Shown in pieces: positions 1 through 9,009 of a stretch of DNA of 64,000 bases. Position 1 is the stretch's first letter. Every line of letters starts with the position of its first letter. Origin of the DNA: Prevotella sp. UBA4330 (GTDB taxonomy: Bacteria > Bacteroidota > Bacteroidia > Bacteroidales > Bacteroidaceae); NCBI GenBank assembly GCA_002394385.1, contig DGTS01000040.1:14301-78300 (forward strand), given 5' to 3'. The notes beneath the pieces were generated by a model. That model had not been told where the DNA came from. It saw nothing but the letters and a program-made list of their open reading frames with translations, and did not search any database. The position numbers and the translations under genes are program-made.

Positions 1-2162
1 TGCGTTTCGGTGATACACCTATCCGTTCTACATACTTGGTAACCACACCTAACTTCGTGGCTTGCCACGTTCAGGCTTATCTCCACATGTACGACGTTAC
101 TCGTGGTCTGCAGAAGAACGGTACATTCCTGCTGAACACCATCTTCGACGATGCTGAACTGGAGAAGTTCATGCCTAACAAGGTTAAGCGCTACTTCGCT
201 CAGAACAACATCACCGTTTATACCATCAACGCTACCAAGATTGCACAGGAGATTGGTCTGGGCAACCGTACCAACACCATCCTCCAGTCTGCATTCTTCC
301 GCATCACAGAGGTTATCCCTGTAGAACTGGCTGTTGAGAAGATGAAGGCTGCTGCTTTGAAGTCTTACGGAGCAAAGGGTCAGGATGTGGTTGACAAGAA
401 CTATGCTGCCATCGACCGTGGTGGAGAGTTCAAGAAGTTCGAGGTTAAGCCTGAGTGGGCTAACCTGCCAGACGATGAGGCTAAGCAAGACGATGCTCCT
501 GCATTCGTTAAGGAACTCGTTCGTCCTATCAACGCACAGGCTGGTGACCTGCTGAAGGTTTCAGACTTCGTTAAGCACGGCACTGTTGACGGTTCTTGGG
601 AGGTAGGTACCGCTGCTTACGAGAAGCGCGGTGTTGAGGCTTTCGTTCCAGCATGGAACTCAGAGAACTGTATCCAGTGTAACCAGTGTGCATACATCTG
701 TCCTCACGCTGCCATCCGTCCGTTCGTACTTACCGACGACGAACTGGCTGGCTTCGATGGACTGACAACTCTCGAGATGAAGGCTCCTGCCGCTATGAAG
801 GGCATGCACTTTGTTATCGAGCCTTCAGTACTCGACTGTCTGGGTTGCGGCAACTGCGCCGACATCTGTCCAGGTCATCCGAAGAAGGGCAAGGCTCTTA
901 CCATGGTTCCATTCAATCCTGATGCTGCCGACATGAAGAAGATGGCAGCCGACTGGGACAAGTTGGTTAAGGTTCCTTCAAAGCAAGACCTTGTTGACAT
1001 CAAGAGCAATGTTAAGAACTCTCAGTTCGCTCAGCCACTGTTCGAGTTCTCTGGCGCTTGCTCTGGTTGCGGTGAGACTCCTTACGTGAAACTCATCAGC
1101 CAGTTGTTCGGTGACCGTCAGATGATTGCCAACGCTACAGGTTGTTCTTCTATCTATTCTGCTTCTATTCCTTCTACTCCATATACTAAGAACGAGAAGG
1201 GTCAGGGTCCAGTATTCAACAACTCTCTGTTCGAGGACTTCTGCGAGTTCGGTCTCGGTATGGCTCTCGGTAACAAGAAGATGAAGGAGCGCGTGGCTAA
1301 GTTGCTCAAGGAGGCCGAGGCTAACGCACCCGCTGAGTTCACTGCCCTCGCTGAGGAGTGGATTGCCAACAAGGACGATGCCGACAAGACCAAGGAGATT
1401 GCTCCGAAGTTGCGTGAGGCCATCGCTGCCGGCGCTGCCAACGGTTGCGAGTTCTGCAAGGAGCTCCAGACGCTGGATCACTACCTCGTGAAGCGCTCAC
1501 AGTGGATCATCGGTGGTGATGGTGCTTCTTACGATATCGGTTACGGTGGTCTCGACCACGTGATTGCCAGCGGTGAGGACGTTAACATCCTCGTGCTCGA
1601 TACTGAGGTTTACTCTAACACAGGTGGTCAGGCTTCTAAGGCTACTCCTCTCGGTGCTATCGCTCAGTTCGCTGCCCAGGGTAAGCGCATCCGCAAGAAG
1701 GATCTCGGTATGATCGCCACCACTTACGGTTACGTATATGTTGCTCAGATTGCTATGGGTGCTGACCACAACCAGTGTCTCAAGGCTATCCGCGAGGCTG
1801 AGGCATGGCACGGCCCATCCATCATCATCGCTTACGCTCCATGTATCAACCACGGTCTGAAGGCCAAGGGCGGCATGGGTAAGAGCCAGGCCGAGGAGGC
1901 CAAGGCCGTTGAGTGTGGCTACTGGCACCTGTGGCGCTATAACCCAGCACTTGCAGAGGAAGGCAAGAACCCATTCTCTCTCGACTCTAAGGAGCCTAAC
2001 TGGGCTAACTTCCACGACTTCCTCATGGGCGAGGTTCGCTATCTGTCAGTTAAGAAGGCTTATCCAAACGAGGCAGAGGAACTCTTTGCCGAGGCACAGA
2101 AGATGGCACAACTCCGCTACAAGACCTACATCCGCAAGGCTGCAGAAAATTGGGAGGATTAA
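1..2162 (+). CDS. nifJ: Pyruvate:ferredoxin (flavodoxin) oxidoreductase, 5' partial
   Basis: The frame is already open at base 3 and continues to a TAA at 2160, so only the last ~720 residues of an enzyme that is normally about 1,190 residues long are present. PFOR oxidises pyruvate with CoA to acetyl-CoA and CO2 and passes electrons to ferredoxin, a central step of anaerobic energy metabolism in the cytoplasm. Two [4Fe-4S] ferredoxin motifs are visible (CIQCNQCAYICP near base 669 and CLGCGNCADICPG near base 838). They are followed by the thiamine-diphosphate domain, with GACSGCGETPY near 1050 and the GGDGASYDIGYGG segment near 1510. The in-frame TTG at 36 is not a real start because the family sequence RFGDTPIRSTY continues upstream of it. 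Codon use looks strongly biased, as expected for a highly expressed gene. A terminator follows directly. Confidence 0.97.
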   Translation, partial: RFGDTPIRSTYLVTTPNFVACHVQAYLHMYDVTRGLQKNGTFLLNTIFDDAELEKFMPNKVKRYFAQNNITVYTINATKIAQEIGLGNRTNTILQSAFFRITEVIPVELAVEKMKAAALKSYGAKGQDVVDKNYAAIDRGGEFKKFEVKPEWANLPDDEAKQDDAPAFVKELVRPINAQAGDLLKVSDFVKHGTVDGSWEVGTAAYEKRGVEAFVPAWNSENCIQCNQCAYICPHAAIRPFVLTDDELAGFDGLTTLEMKAPAAMKGMHFVIEPSVLDCLGCGNCADICPGHPKKGKALTMVPFNPDAADMKKMAADWDKLVKVPSKQDLVDIKSNVKNSQFAQPLFEFSGACSGCGETPYVKLISQLFGDRQMIANATGCSSIYSASIPSTPYTKNEKGQGPVFNNSLFEDFCEFGLGMALGNKKMKERVAKLLKEAEANAPAEFTALAEEWIANKDDADKTKEIAPKLREAIAAGAANGCEFCKELQTLDHYLVKRSQWIIGGDGASYDIGYGGLDHVIASGEDVNILVLDTEVYSNTGGQASKATPLGAIAQFAAQGKRIRKKDLGMIATTYGYVYVAQIAMGADHNQCLKAIREAEAWHGPSIIIAYAPCINHGLKAKGGMGKSQAEEAKAVECGYWHLWRYNPALAEEGKNPFSLDSKEPNWANFHDFLMGEVRYLSVKKAYPNEAEELFAEAQKMAQLRYKTYIRKAAENWED

Positions 2163-2202
2163 TACTACGAATTTCGCGAATTAAACGAATTCAATCATAT
2201 CA

Positions 2203-2234
2203 AAAGAGCATCCGACATCGGGTGCTCTTTTTTA
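2203..2234 (+). terminator. Rho-independent terminator of nifJ
   Basis: An inverted repeat (AAAGAGCA ... TGCTCTTT) encloses a CCGACATCGG inner stem and is followed by a T run. It lies 40 bases after the nifJ stop codon. Confidence 0.9.
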
Positions 2235-2239
2235 TGGCT

Positions 2240-2700
2240 GCGAACAATCGGAATACAACGATATAAATCGCATAAAGTCTGAAACTTCATTTTCATCTTT
2301 ACATTCACATCATTGACTTCCTAAATACATTAATCTTTTAAGGGTGAAACCTTTATCTTCAATAGATACACAGATGCTGGGCTTCAGCCGTTTGCCCCTT
2401 TTCGTATTCTATTGTTTAGGAATGCGAGAGCCACCGCAAAGGAATAGTACTAACGTCACGTACTGCCAGTCCTAAGCGTTCGGACTCCCAGTACGTGACG
2501 TTCGGACTGAGAGTCCGAACGCCAAGTACTGACTCACATCGCGTAAGTTGGTTATGCGTATGGTGGTCACACCACAATCCTTTAACTATGCAAGAAAAAC
2601 CTCTGAAAATCTGGAGTGCAACTTCCTAAATACTGCGGAGATTTGAAGTACGACTATCTATTTTACTTTTTCACCATAGTGGGATTGAGGCAAATTGCTA
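2240..2700. other. Gene-free stretch between nifJ and the decayed gene
   Basis: No convincing coding frame, RNA gene or promoter was seen here. The only structure is the palindromic repeat at 2452-2540, listed separately. Confidence 0.5.
2452..2540. repeat. Palindromic intergenic repeat, family A, copy 1
   Basis: The element holds two nested hairpins. An outer pair ACGTCACGTACTG / CAGTACGTGACGT spans about 2453-2501. A second hairpin, GTTCGGACT-gag-AGTCCGAAC, lies at about 2500-2520. The modules CGTTCGGACT, AGTCCGAACG and CACGTACT recur in a second copy at 38917-39002. The element lies in a gene-poor region. Mobility or function cannot be judged from this window. Confidence 0.85.
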
Positions 2701-2709
2701 TTGTTTTTA

Positions 2710-3065
2710 CTTTTCATACAGAGCCTTATAACAGTCTACCACCTCTTGCATCGACATGATATACATCTTCTACCTCTTTCCGTCAAAAGGTGTTTCGCAG
2801 CCGTCCATCCAACTCAGTGTCTGAAACTCCTTGCTGAAGTCAGAAGGTGATGTATGAAAGATGGTAATCTGATTCATCATGTTCGAAGTGCTCTCTGCCT
2901 GCTGATAGTTTGTCCGCTCTTCACTCATGGCCAACTGCCTGTGAAGCATCGCCAGATGAAAATTGCCATACGTCGGAGTCTGATTGGCTGCCAGCATCAT
3001 ATCCACAGCATGGTGTAGGTGACGCTCTTACAATCTCTGTAACTGCCTCAAGAGAATAAGCGTTG
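2710..3065 (-). pseudogene. Decayed coding relic, family not recognised
   Basis: One minus-strand frame reads as plausible protein across two in-frame stops. A segment ending LLRQLQRL is followed by TAA (3028-3030). A 78-codon stretch then runs to the stop at about 2770 (...GCETPFDGKR*). The frame continues after that stop as KMYIMSMQEVVDCYKALYEK to another stop. The composition is helical and protein-like on both sides of the stops, which suggests an old gene inactivated by point mutations. No family was recognised and no start or ribosome site is evident. It could also be chance. Confidence 0.35.
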
Positions 3066-3644
3066 TTTCTGAGAAATAGTCTTTGTACATAGTCGATTCC
3101 AGTCCCGTGTTGCTTATGCTTATTGTTCGTTTATTAATAATAACGTGAATTCATCGAACTAACGTTAACATACATCTCCAAACGATTTTTCTTATAATTT
3201 TTCAACAAGTTTTTGATGTGGACCTCTTTGTGGGTTAAGCAACAGGAACAAGTGCTAATACTACGGAGAGTTATAAACTATCAGCATGACCATTAACTAC
3301 CATCATCTTACTTGTCCTTTACAGTTCATCAAGAATAATGGGGTGTACGCCAGCAGGATGGTATTCGTCTGGTATTTGTGATTTTTTTTTATACTCTCAT
3401 GGACAAGTCCGCTACCTGTTTTTTGCGTTTTCACCTTACAGAGAAATATTACAATTCTTCGGCCAACGTCACCATTGTGATGATTAGCGATCGTTTCTTC
3501 TTGAGGCTGGTGCCTCGGTTGTTTTTCAGATATACCCACAAAAGTAAAGTTCATTGCATTCATTTTGCAGCGCTACCTTAAAACGTTTCTGTTCCGCTGC
3601 TTCCAGTTTACAGAAGATGGATAGTCGTCTTACCTTTCTGTTCC
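3066..3644. other. Gene-free AT-rich stretch downstream of the defence operon
   Basis: Nothing was recognised here. Short frames exist on both strands but look like chance: no family, no start signal and low-complexity AT-rich sequence. The stretch separates the end of res from the decayed gene. Confidence 0.4.
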
Positions 3645-6600
3645 TTATTCTTTCATCAAACTATCTATAATAGCCTTTACGCCCGTATTATTAATTTGTT
3701 TTCGGAAATGTACCGTGTAACCACTTGCTGTCATAGTTTTAAAGAACTCCTCAGCACAAGATATTTTAGTATCTTCATCAGGAGTTATCTTAGATTCTTT
3801 ATCATATGCTTTTGTTTCAATGACGATATTCAGTTCCTTGGAGCCATCCGTCTTTTTCACTACGTACATAAAATCTGGACTATAGTTAGAAGATGCTACT
3901 GTCGGAATGCAGATGCTATGAGAAGGAATCTTACCATAAACAATAACATCGCTTATTTTCGTCCTTATATTTTCTAATTCAAGGTCAGAATCATGGGCAT
4001 AGGCATCATATAGATATCTGTCCGGCGTTGTACCTGGTACCATTTTCCTACCGATGTATGCTTGAACAACTTCCTTCTTAACACTGCCATCGGCATTAGT
4101 CAGTTTTGTTTCCTTAGCCTTGTAGTTGGCCTGCTTGTATCGCACAAAACTAAATAGTTCATTACACTTCCAGTCGTCAACCGCAGCAATAAGCCTTGTT
4201 AAAGAGTCTTCGTTAAACATCTCATCTGTAATCTGACAGCCATTAGCAACAGCCTGACATATAGCTTGATGCAGAATTTGTATTGGAATGTTGGTGTACC
4301 TTGATGAGCGAGCAAGGAATTCGTTGTATGCATAATGACGACCATGCAAAGTCAGTGCTACATGACTATCTTCTTTCAGATAAGCAAAACTATCTTCAAT
4401 GCCCAGTTCTTCTCTTCTTGATTCCACTACTTGAAGAGAAAATACATGTTTTTTCTCTATGATGTCTGGCAAATCCGTTTCCAGTTTGTGTTCTATCTCC
4501 TTGTCGAAATAAAGAATGTACTTACGGTTCAGTTGCTGCCATAATTCTCTAAGTTCTTCAAACTTAGCTTTCCTGATATGTATAGTATCTGTTCGGGCAC
4601 TATTACGATTGATGATTCGGTTTGTATTCACGCCATTTCCTGAAGCATTAAACTCAGGATAATCTTTCAGCAAATCATCAAATTTGTCTGCCACAATTTG
4701 CTTATTGATGTTTACATAGCCTTTCTGTAGTAATTCTATGAAGAATGTCGTTTCATCCAGACCACGTTTTTGGGCAACAGATACAATGTCCTCGTATGTA
4801 ATCTCCAATGCTCGCTTTTTATCTGATTCTAATTCTCCATTTATTTCTTTAACCAGTTTGTCTGCAAAATCTCTTTCTGTAAAGTCAACAATGTAGTTCA
4901 ACATGAAAGCACTGTCACAGATTCTGTTACCAGCACTGTCAACAGGAAGACGAAGACCACGTCCTACCTCTTGCAACTTGCTTATCTCCGAACCGCTCGA
5001 ACGTAGTTTGCAGATGGTAAACACATTTGGATTATCCCATCCTTCTTTCAGCGTCCACTTCGAAAAGAGAAAACGCAGAACGTTAGGATTACCATCCTGA
5101 TCCTTGAAACTCAATAAGTCTTTCTTACCATGAAGAATAACCTTTACTTCATTTGCAATATTCTCGTCAGTATCGTTGTTGTCTTGAGAGAAATAGCCTG
5201 CACAGGTACTTTCCAGACATCCTAAAGTTGCTTTCAGGTAATCTTCATACTCCTTAGTGTTCGATTGCTTCAGTTCTTGATGGACTTTTTTCTTTAATAT
5301 CTCAAGGAATTTCAGTCTGAGCCATCCGTCATTTTTTCCAGAGGGACCACGAAAACTCTCAATGTTGTCAATAAAGAAAAGTGTCAGAGTTTTGATAGGC
5401 AGTCCTTCTCGACAGAAGTTCTGTCGTTCTGTCTCAAAATGACGTAGGAGAGCCAAATCTATCATGCCCTCAAGGTATGATACGCTATACTGATCTGGAT
5501 AAAATTCGTCTCCAATAAATTTCTCTTGCCCATTACTCAGTAAAATACTGTTTTTGGTAATACCTTCAATAATAACACCATCAAGATCGTCATCAATACT
5601 GCGAAGGCTGTCATTTACTCCCAGAGTGCTGGTTGTACCATTAAGATTACTGACATTCGTGTATTTCAGATTGACAGAACTACCACTGTCAATACTCACC
5701 ACTTTCACTTTCTTATCGGCTTTCCTTCCTCCTGGTAATTCAAGGTGTTCCTTCGCAACACCCTTTATCAGTCCTTGGTTGAATGAATCAGCCGCATTCA
5801 GTTCATAAAGCAGTTCTTGGTAGTCTTTTGCTACAATTTTGTTTTTTCCACGACCGAAAGTGAATTCAGGGAACGTAGCTCCATACCTGATAACAAGTTG
5901 GGGACAAAAGTTTTCTATTAAGGATCCATACGACTTACTACTACGATCCATACGGTGCGGCTCGTCAATAATAAGTATCGGCAAAGTATCCTTAATTGCA
6001 TCTACAGGCTTATGAAAATCCCCCAGCGTCTGGTCATAATCCTCACGCGTAAGTAACTTACCACTCGTTATGAGCTGAGTGTTAAGCAGCATAACATAGA
6101 TTTTGTTCTTTACATGATGACTTCCATAAAAGAAATGCCCAACAGCTGAAGGTATATTCAGACGACCTTTCTTTTTCTGTTTCTGAGGTTCAAGTAAACA
6201 AAGCTCAATGTCAGAATTATATCCACAGACATTTGAGAAATGACGCATCACTTCCCTATCATCTAAGAATGCTGCAGTTCCAGCCTTAATAGGCAAGGTT
6301 GGTACGGCAATAATGAATTTGTTAAACCCACAACGCTTATGCAGTTCAAATATGGTGCGGGTATAAACGTATGTCTTGCCTGTACCCGTTTCCATCTTTA
6401 TGTCAAGAATACTGTGTGCGGGCAAGGCTTGTATTTTTTCTGGAAGATTTTGTTCATGTATGCGCTTCTTCGTAGCCTTATCATAAATACCCACTTCACG
6501 CCGAACCTGTTCCAAAGCCGCTGCATTCAGCTTCTTGGTTAGCACAGGATTTTGGTGGCTGGCCTTAGCTTGTTCCTTAATCGATGCTTCCACTACTGTT

Positions 6601-6659
6601 GCCACAGCATTAACAGGAGCCTGTTGGTGAGCGAGTGAACTTTCAAGTTTTAATTCCAT
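3645..6659 (-). CDS. res: Type III restriction subunit Res (SF2 helicase-nuclease)
   Basis: This 1,004-residue protein has the layout of the ATP-dependent restriction subunit of type III restriction-modification systems, which works with Mod to translocate on and cleave unmodified DNA. Visible motifs are the Walker A loop GTGKT (residues 92-96), the DEPH box (232-235) in LIIDEPHRM, the helicase motif VI segment QEVGRGLRLP, and a C-terminal PD-(D/E)XK nuclease with SPDF (about 927) and IETKA (about 944-948). All key residues look intact. The ATG overlaps the stop of the HNH gene by ten bases, so translation is probably coupled. It is unusual that res is separated from mod by two other genes. 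It is the last gene of the operon, and no clear terminator was seen after it. Confidence 0.95.
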   Translation of the reverse strand: MELKLESSLAHQQAPVNAVATVVEASIKEQAKASHQNPVLTKKLNAAALEQVRREVGIYDKATKKRIHEQNLPEKIQALPAHSILDIKMETGTGKTYVYTRTIFELHKRCGFNKFIIAVPTLPIKAGTAAFLDDREVMRHFSNVCGYNSDIELCLLEPQKQKKKGRLNIPSAVGHFFYGSHHVKNKIYVMLLNTQLITSGKLLTREDYDQTLGDFHKPVDAIKDTLPILIIDEPHRMDRSSKSYGSLIENFCPQLVIRYGATFPEFTFGRGKNKIVAKDYQELLYELNAADSFNQGLIKGVAKEHLELPGGRKADKKVKVVSIDSGSSVNLKYTNVSNLNGTTSTLGVNDSLRSIDDDLDGVIIEGITKNSILLSNGQEKFIGDEFYPDQYSVSYLEGMIDLALLRHFETERQNFCREGLPIKTLTLFFIDNIESFRGPSGKNDGWLRLKFLEILKKKVHQELKQSNTKEYEDYLKATLGCLESTCAGYFSQDNNDTDENIANEVKVILHGKKDLLSFKDQDGNPNVLRFLFSKWTLKEGWDNPNVFTICKLRSSGSEISKLQEVGRGLRLPVDSAGNRICDSAFMLNYIVDFTERDFADKLVKEINGELESDKKRALEITYEDIVSVAQKRGLDETTFFIELLQKGYVNINKQIVADKFDDLLKDYPEFNASGNGVNTNRIINRNSARTDTIHIRKAKFEELRELWQQLNRKYILYFDKEIEHKLETDLPDIIEKKHVFSLQVVESRREELGIEDSFAYLKEDSHVALTLHGRHYAYNEFLARSSRYTNIPIQILHQAICQAVANGCQITDEMFNEDSLTRLIAAVDDWKCNELFSFVRYKQANYKAKETKLTNADGSVKKEVVQAYIGRKMVPGTTPDRYLYDAYAHDSDLELENIRTKISDVIVYGKIPSHSICIPTVASSNYSPDFMYVVKKTDGSKELNIVIETKAYDKESKITPDEDTKISCAEEFFKTMTASGYTVHFRKQINNTGVKAIIDSLMKE

Positions 6660-7582
6660 GCAGGTACTTTTCCGTTAAATAGGTCGTAAAAGATGTCATA
6701 TAACATAAAGGTATTCCAATAATCATCAAGTTTAAATTTGTCGTGCAAGAAAGACGTATTGGAATCAAAAAACTCAGATTTATAAAGTTCTCTTGCGAAC
6801 AAATCATCACGTTGGCTAATCGTGTGACAACTATAGATTTCCTCTTTAGGGACATGTGATAAAATAAACCATAACCTACGAATCTGTTTAAGTGAATCAT
6901 ATTGAAGATTTGTATGGTTTATAACATCTTCTATCTTACTTTGTATGTTTGGGTCTAAATCACATTTCCCGTGAATATCACCATCAGATGTATAATCTAT
7001 GTACTCAAAAATATGCTGTAGAAAATAAACAGGATAGGCATCTTCCTCCTGACGGAATTCGTTACAACAAACTTTCGATTTCCCTTCATGTTGATTTCTA
7101 ACATAAGGAAAAGTCCCATTACATGAAACTACAAGATTATTATATGCAACCTTATGCGGTAGTCCTGGTCTAGACTGGTCGTGACTTATCGATTCATATT
7201 CATCAGTCATGACCACTTCCTCTGGAGACAATTCGGGCGCACTTTGATAATAGGGTACTTTACTATTACCACTTGTAAAACCACATGGGATGATATGCTC
7301 AAGTGTAATTACTTCATCACTATCTTCTTCTCTTTGTGCAGTTTTTAGTTTGCGCAGACAGTAACAACAAAGATTGTGTTGATTAGCAAGAAGAATATTT
7401 ATCATCTTCTTCCTATATTCACGATTGTTGTGAGAACAAAAAGTATGGGTAGAACCTGCATCACGATTGTCATATCTTATTTCATGGTACCGTCCGTCTG
7501 TTCCATAGCAACAAGTCTGCAAATAATCTTTTGTTACTTGCACACCTTCCTTTCTGTTTTTTGACTTATCAATATAGAGCAT
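6650..7582 (-). CDS. HNH endonuclease, PtuB-like (Septu/TIGR02646-like)
   Basis: This is a 310-residue protein with an HNH/zinc nuclease signature: CCYC (72-75), LEHIIP (94-99), NNLVVSCNG (148-156) and CCN (172-174). This matches the pattern of HNH nucleases such as PtuB, which pair with an SMC-like ATPase in Septu systems and in some retrons. It starts on a TAATG overlap with the ATPase gene and overlaps the start of res by ten bases. The tight coupling to the ATPase supports a functional pair. It is longer than the ~200-250 residues usual for PtuB: a C-terminal region of about 130 residues beyond the nuclease core is of unknown function. The family assignment is by motif and partner only. 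A different HNH subfamily is possible. Confidence 0.8.
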   Translation of the reverse strand: MLYIDKSKNRKEGVQVTKDYLQTCCYGTDGRYHEIRYDNRDAGSTHTFCSHNNREYRKKMINILLANQHNLCCYCLRKLKTAQREEDSDEVITLEHIIPCGFTSGNSKVPYYQSAPELSPEEVVMTDEYESISHDQSRPGLPHKVAYNNLVVSCNGTFPYVRNQHEGKSKVCCNEFRQEEDAYPVYFLQHIFEYIDYTSDGDIHGKCDLDPNIQSKIEDVINHTNLQYDSLKQIRRLWFILSHVPKEEIYSCHTISQRDDLFARELYKSEFFDSNTSFLHDKFKLDDYWNTFMLYDIFYDLFNGKVPAWN

Positions 7583-8991
7583 TATCCCAGTTTCTTTAAT
7601 GATTCACTAATCCGTTTGTCTATTGTCTCTGATGAAAGAACCCCTTTTTCTAATATTGATTTCTTTAGATTCTCAGCCTGTTCTTTATAACCCTTACTTA
7701 TCATATAAGCACAACGAGAAATCCAACGGTTCAGTTCTTCATCATTCGGATTGACATCCATGACTTCTTGTAATCCAGAATTCATATCCAATCCATATAT
7801 GTCAAACATCGGAGTTGGTTTTACTTGATGTGGTAGCATTTTCAATATCTTATTTTGCCCATCTATAGTCTTTATTCCTGTAAGTACTAATGGAGAATGT
7901 GTAGAAACAATGAACTGCAAATTAGGGAAAGTATCCATAAATCTACCAAGTACGACCTTTTCTAACTCGGGATGCAAATGGAGATCTATCTCGTCAATAA
8001 CAACAACTCCCTTGGCATCAGTAGTTCCATTCAGAATATATGAACGATAGGCAATATCCAAAACAATATAATACATTCGCTTGTAGCCAGCAGGAAGGAA
8101 ATGGAACGGTGGATTGTCCCCCTGCTTGGTTTCTAAGCACAATCCATCTTCTTCATATATACTGTCAAAAATATCTGTAACCTCATAATTCGTGTCGCCT
8201 TTTGAAAATTTGATCAAACACGACTTAATTTCTGAGATTTCCTTATCAAATTTACCTCTTTCAGACAAAGCCTTCTGTAGTTTCTCCTTATGAAGCTGAA
8301 CATCCTCGTCGTATTCTTCTTTGCTAATAATATTGTTATTTAACATAGACTCACAATTGCGTAAAGCGTTCTCTTCATGCTTTACATTCCTATCGGCACG
8401 ATCCCATAGAGTCCATTTGTCTTTTAAACGAGAAATCCAAATTTCAGAGCATGCGGATTCTAAGTTCCAATCCAGATAGCCCAGATTTCTTAATTCCTGT
8501 TGCTGTTGTGTAATTGATTTTGCCTTGGGAATATGAGGGAAGCTATCAGAATAATATGCAAAAAATGGCAATGCATTGGTCTCATTGACTTTGTTTATTA
8601 CTTCCTTATGCGCCAAATCATATTTTGAAGGCTGTAAGTTAAACGTTGATGTTGATGCATACATATCCCATTCCAGAGAAGAACCCTGAAAAGAAGCAAA
8701 AGCATTGATATCAATATAGGGAAACAGAAAACCTGTTTTGGGGTCTCTTACGCCATCTGTCTTTGTGTATTGCTCGACCTTCAATTCCGGGAATCCTGAA
8801 GTTAAATCAAATCCTTTCTCTTCACTTGTGTTTCTTTTGAAAACAAAACTCAATGCCTTATGGATTGCGTGAATCAAGGTAGATTTACCTGCACCATTCT
8901 TACCAAACAGAACTGTTACACGAGGTGCAAATTCCACATCATAATCATTAAAGCAACGGAAATTCTTTATATGGAGTTTCTTGAGATACAT
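7582..8991 (-). CDS. SMC-like AAA ATPase, PtuA-like (Septu)
   Basis: This 469-residue protein is an ABC/SMC-type ATPase of the kind found in Septu, retron and OLD-like defence systems. It begins with the typical KLHIKNFRCF strand, then Walker A GKNGAGKST (30-38). A charged, probably coiled-coil middle follows (about 200-260), then a degenerate signature FLPAGYKRM (298-306). Walker B is VVVIDEIDLHLHPE (about 329-342) and the H-loop is STHSP (363-367). No TOPRIM domain was seen, so it is not an OLD/GajA nuclease. The gene sits 18 bases after mod and its stop overlaps the start of the HNH gene (TAATG), which implies one transcript and coupled translation. In Septu, such an ATPase is thought to sense phage and license the nuclease. 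Here that role is inferred. Confidence 0.85.
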   Translation of the reverse strand: MYLKKLHIKNFRCFNDYDVEFAPRVTVLFGKNGAGKSTLIHAIHKALSFVFKRNTSEEKGFDLTSGFPELKVEQYTKTDGVRDPKTGFLFPYIDINAFASFQGSSLEWDMYASTSTFNLQPSKYDLAHKEVINKVNETNALPFFAYYSDSFPHIPKAKSITQQQQELRNLGYLDWNLESACSEIWISRLKDKWTLWDRADRNVKHEENALRNCESMLNNNIISKEEYDEDVQLHKEKLQKALSERGKFDKEISEIKSCLIKFSKGDTNYEVTDIFDSIYEEDGLCLETKQGDNPPFHFLPAGYKRMYYIVLDIAYRSYILNGTTDAKGVVVIDEIDLHLHPELEKVVLGRFMDTFPNLQFIVSTHSPLVLTGIKTIDGQNKILKMLPHQVKPTPMFDIYGLDMNSGLQEVMDVNPNDEELNRWISRCAYMISKGYKEQAENLKKSILEKGVLSSETIDKRISESLKKLG

Positions 8992-9009
8992 AAGTCTGAA
9001 GTTTTATTG

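Noticed and set aside
3303..3563. Small coding frames in the gap after res
   Set aside because: The composition is not protein-like, frames overlap on both strands, and no family or start signal was seen.
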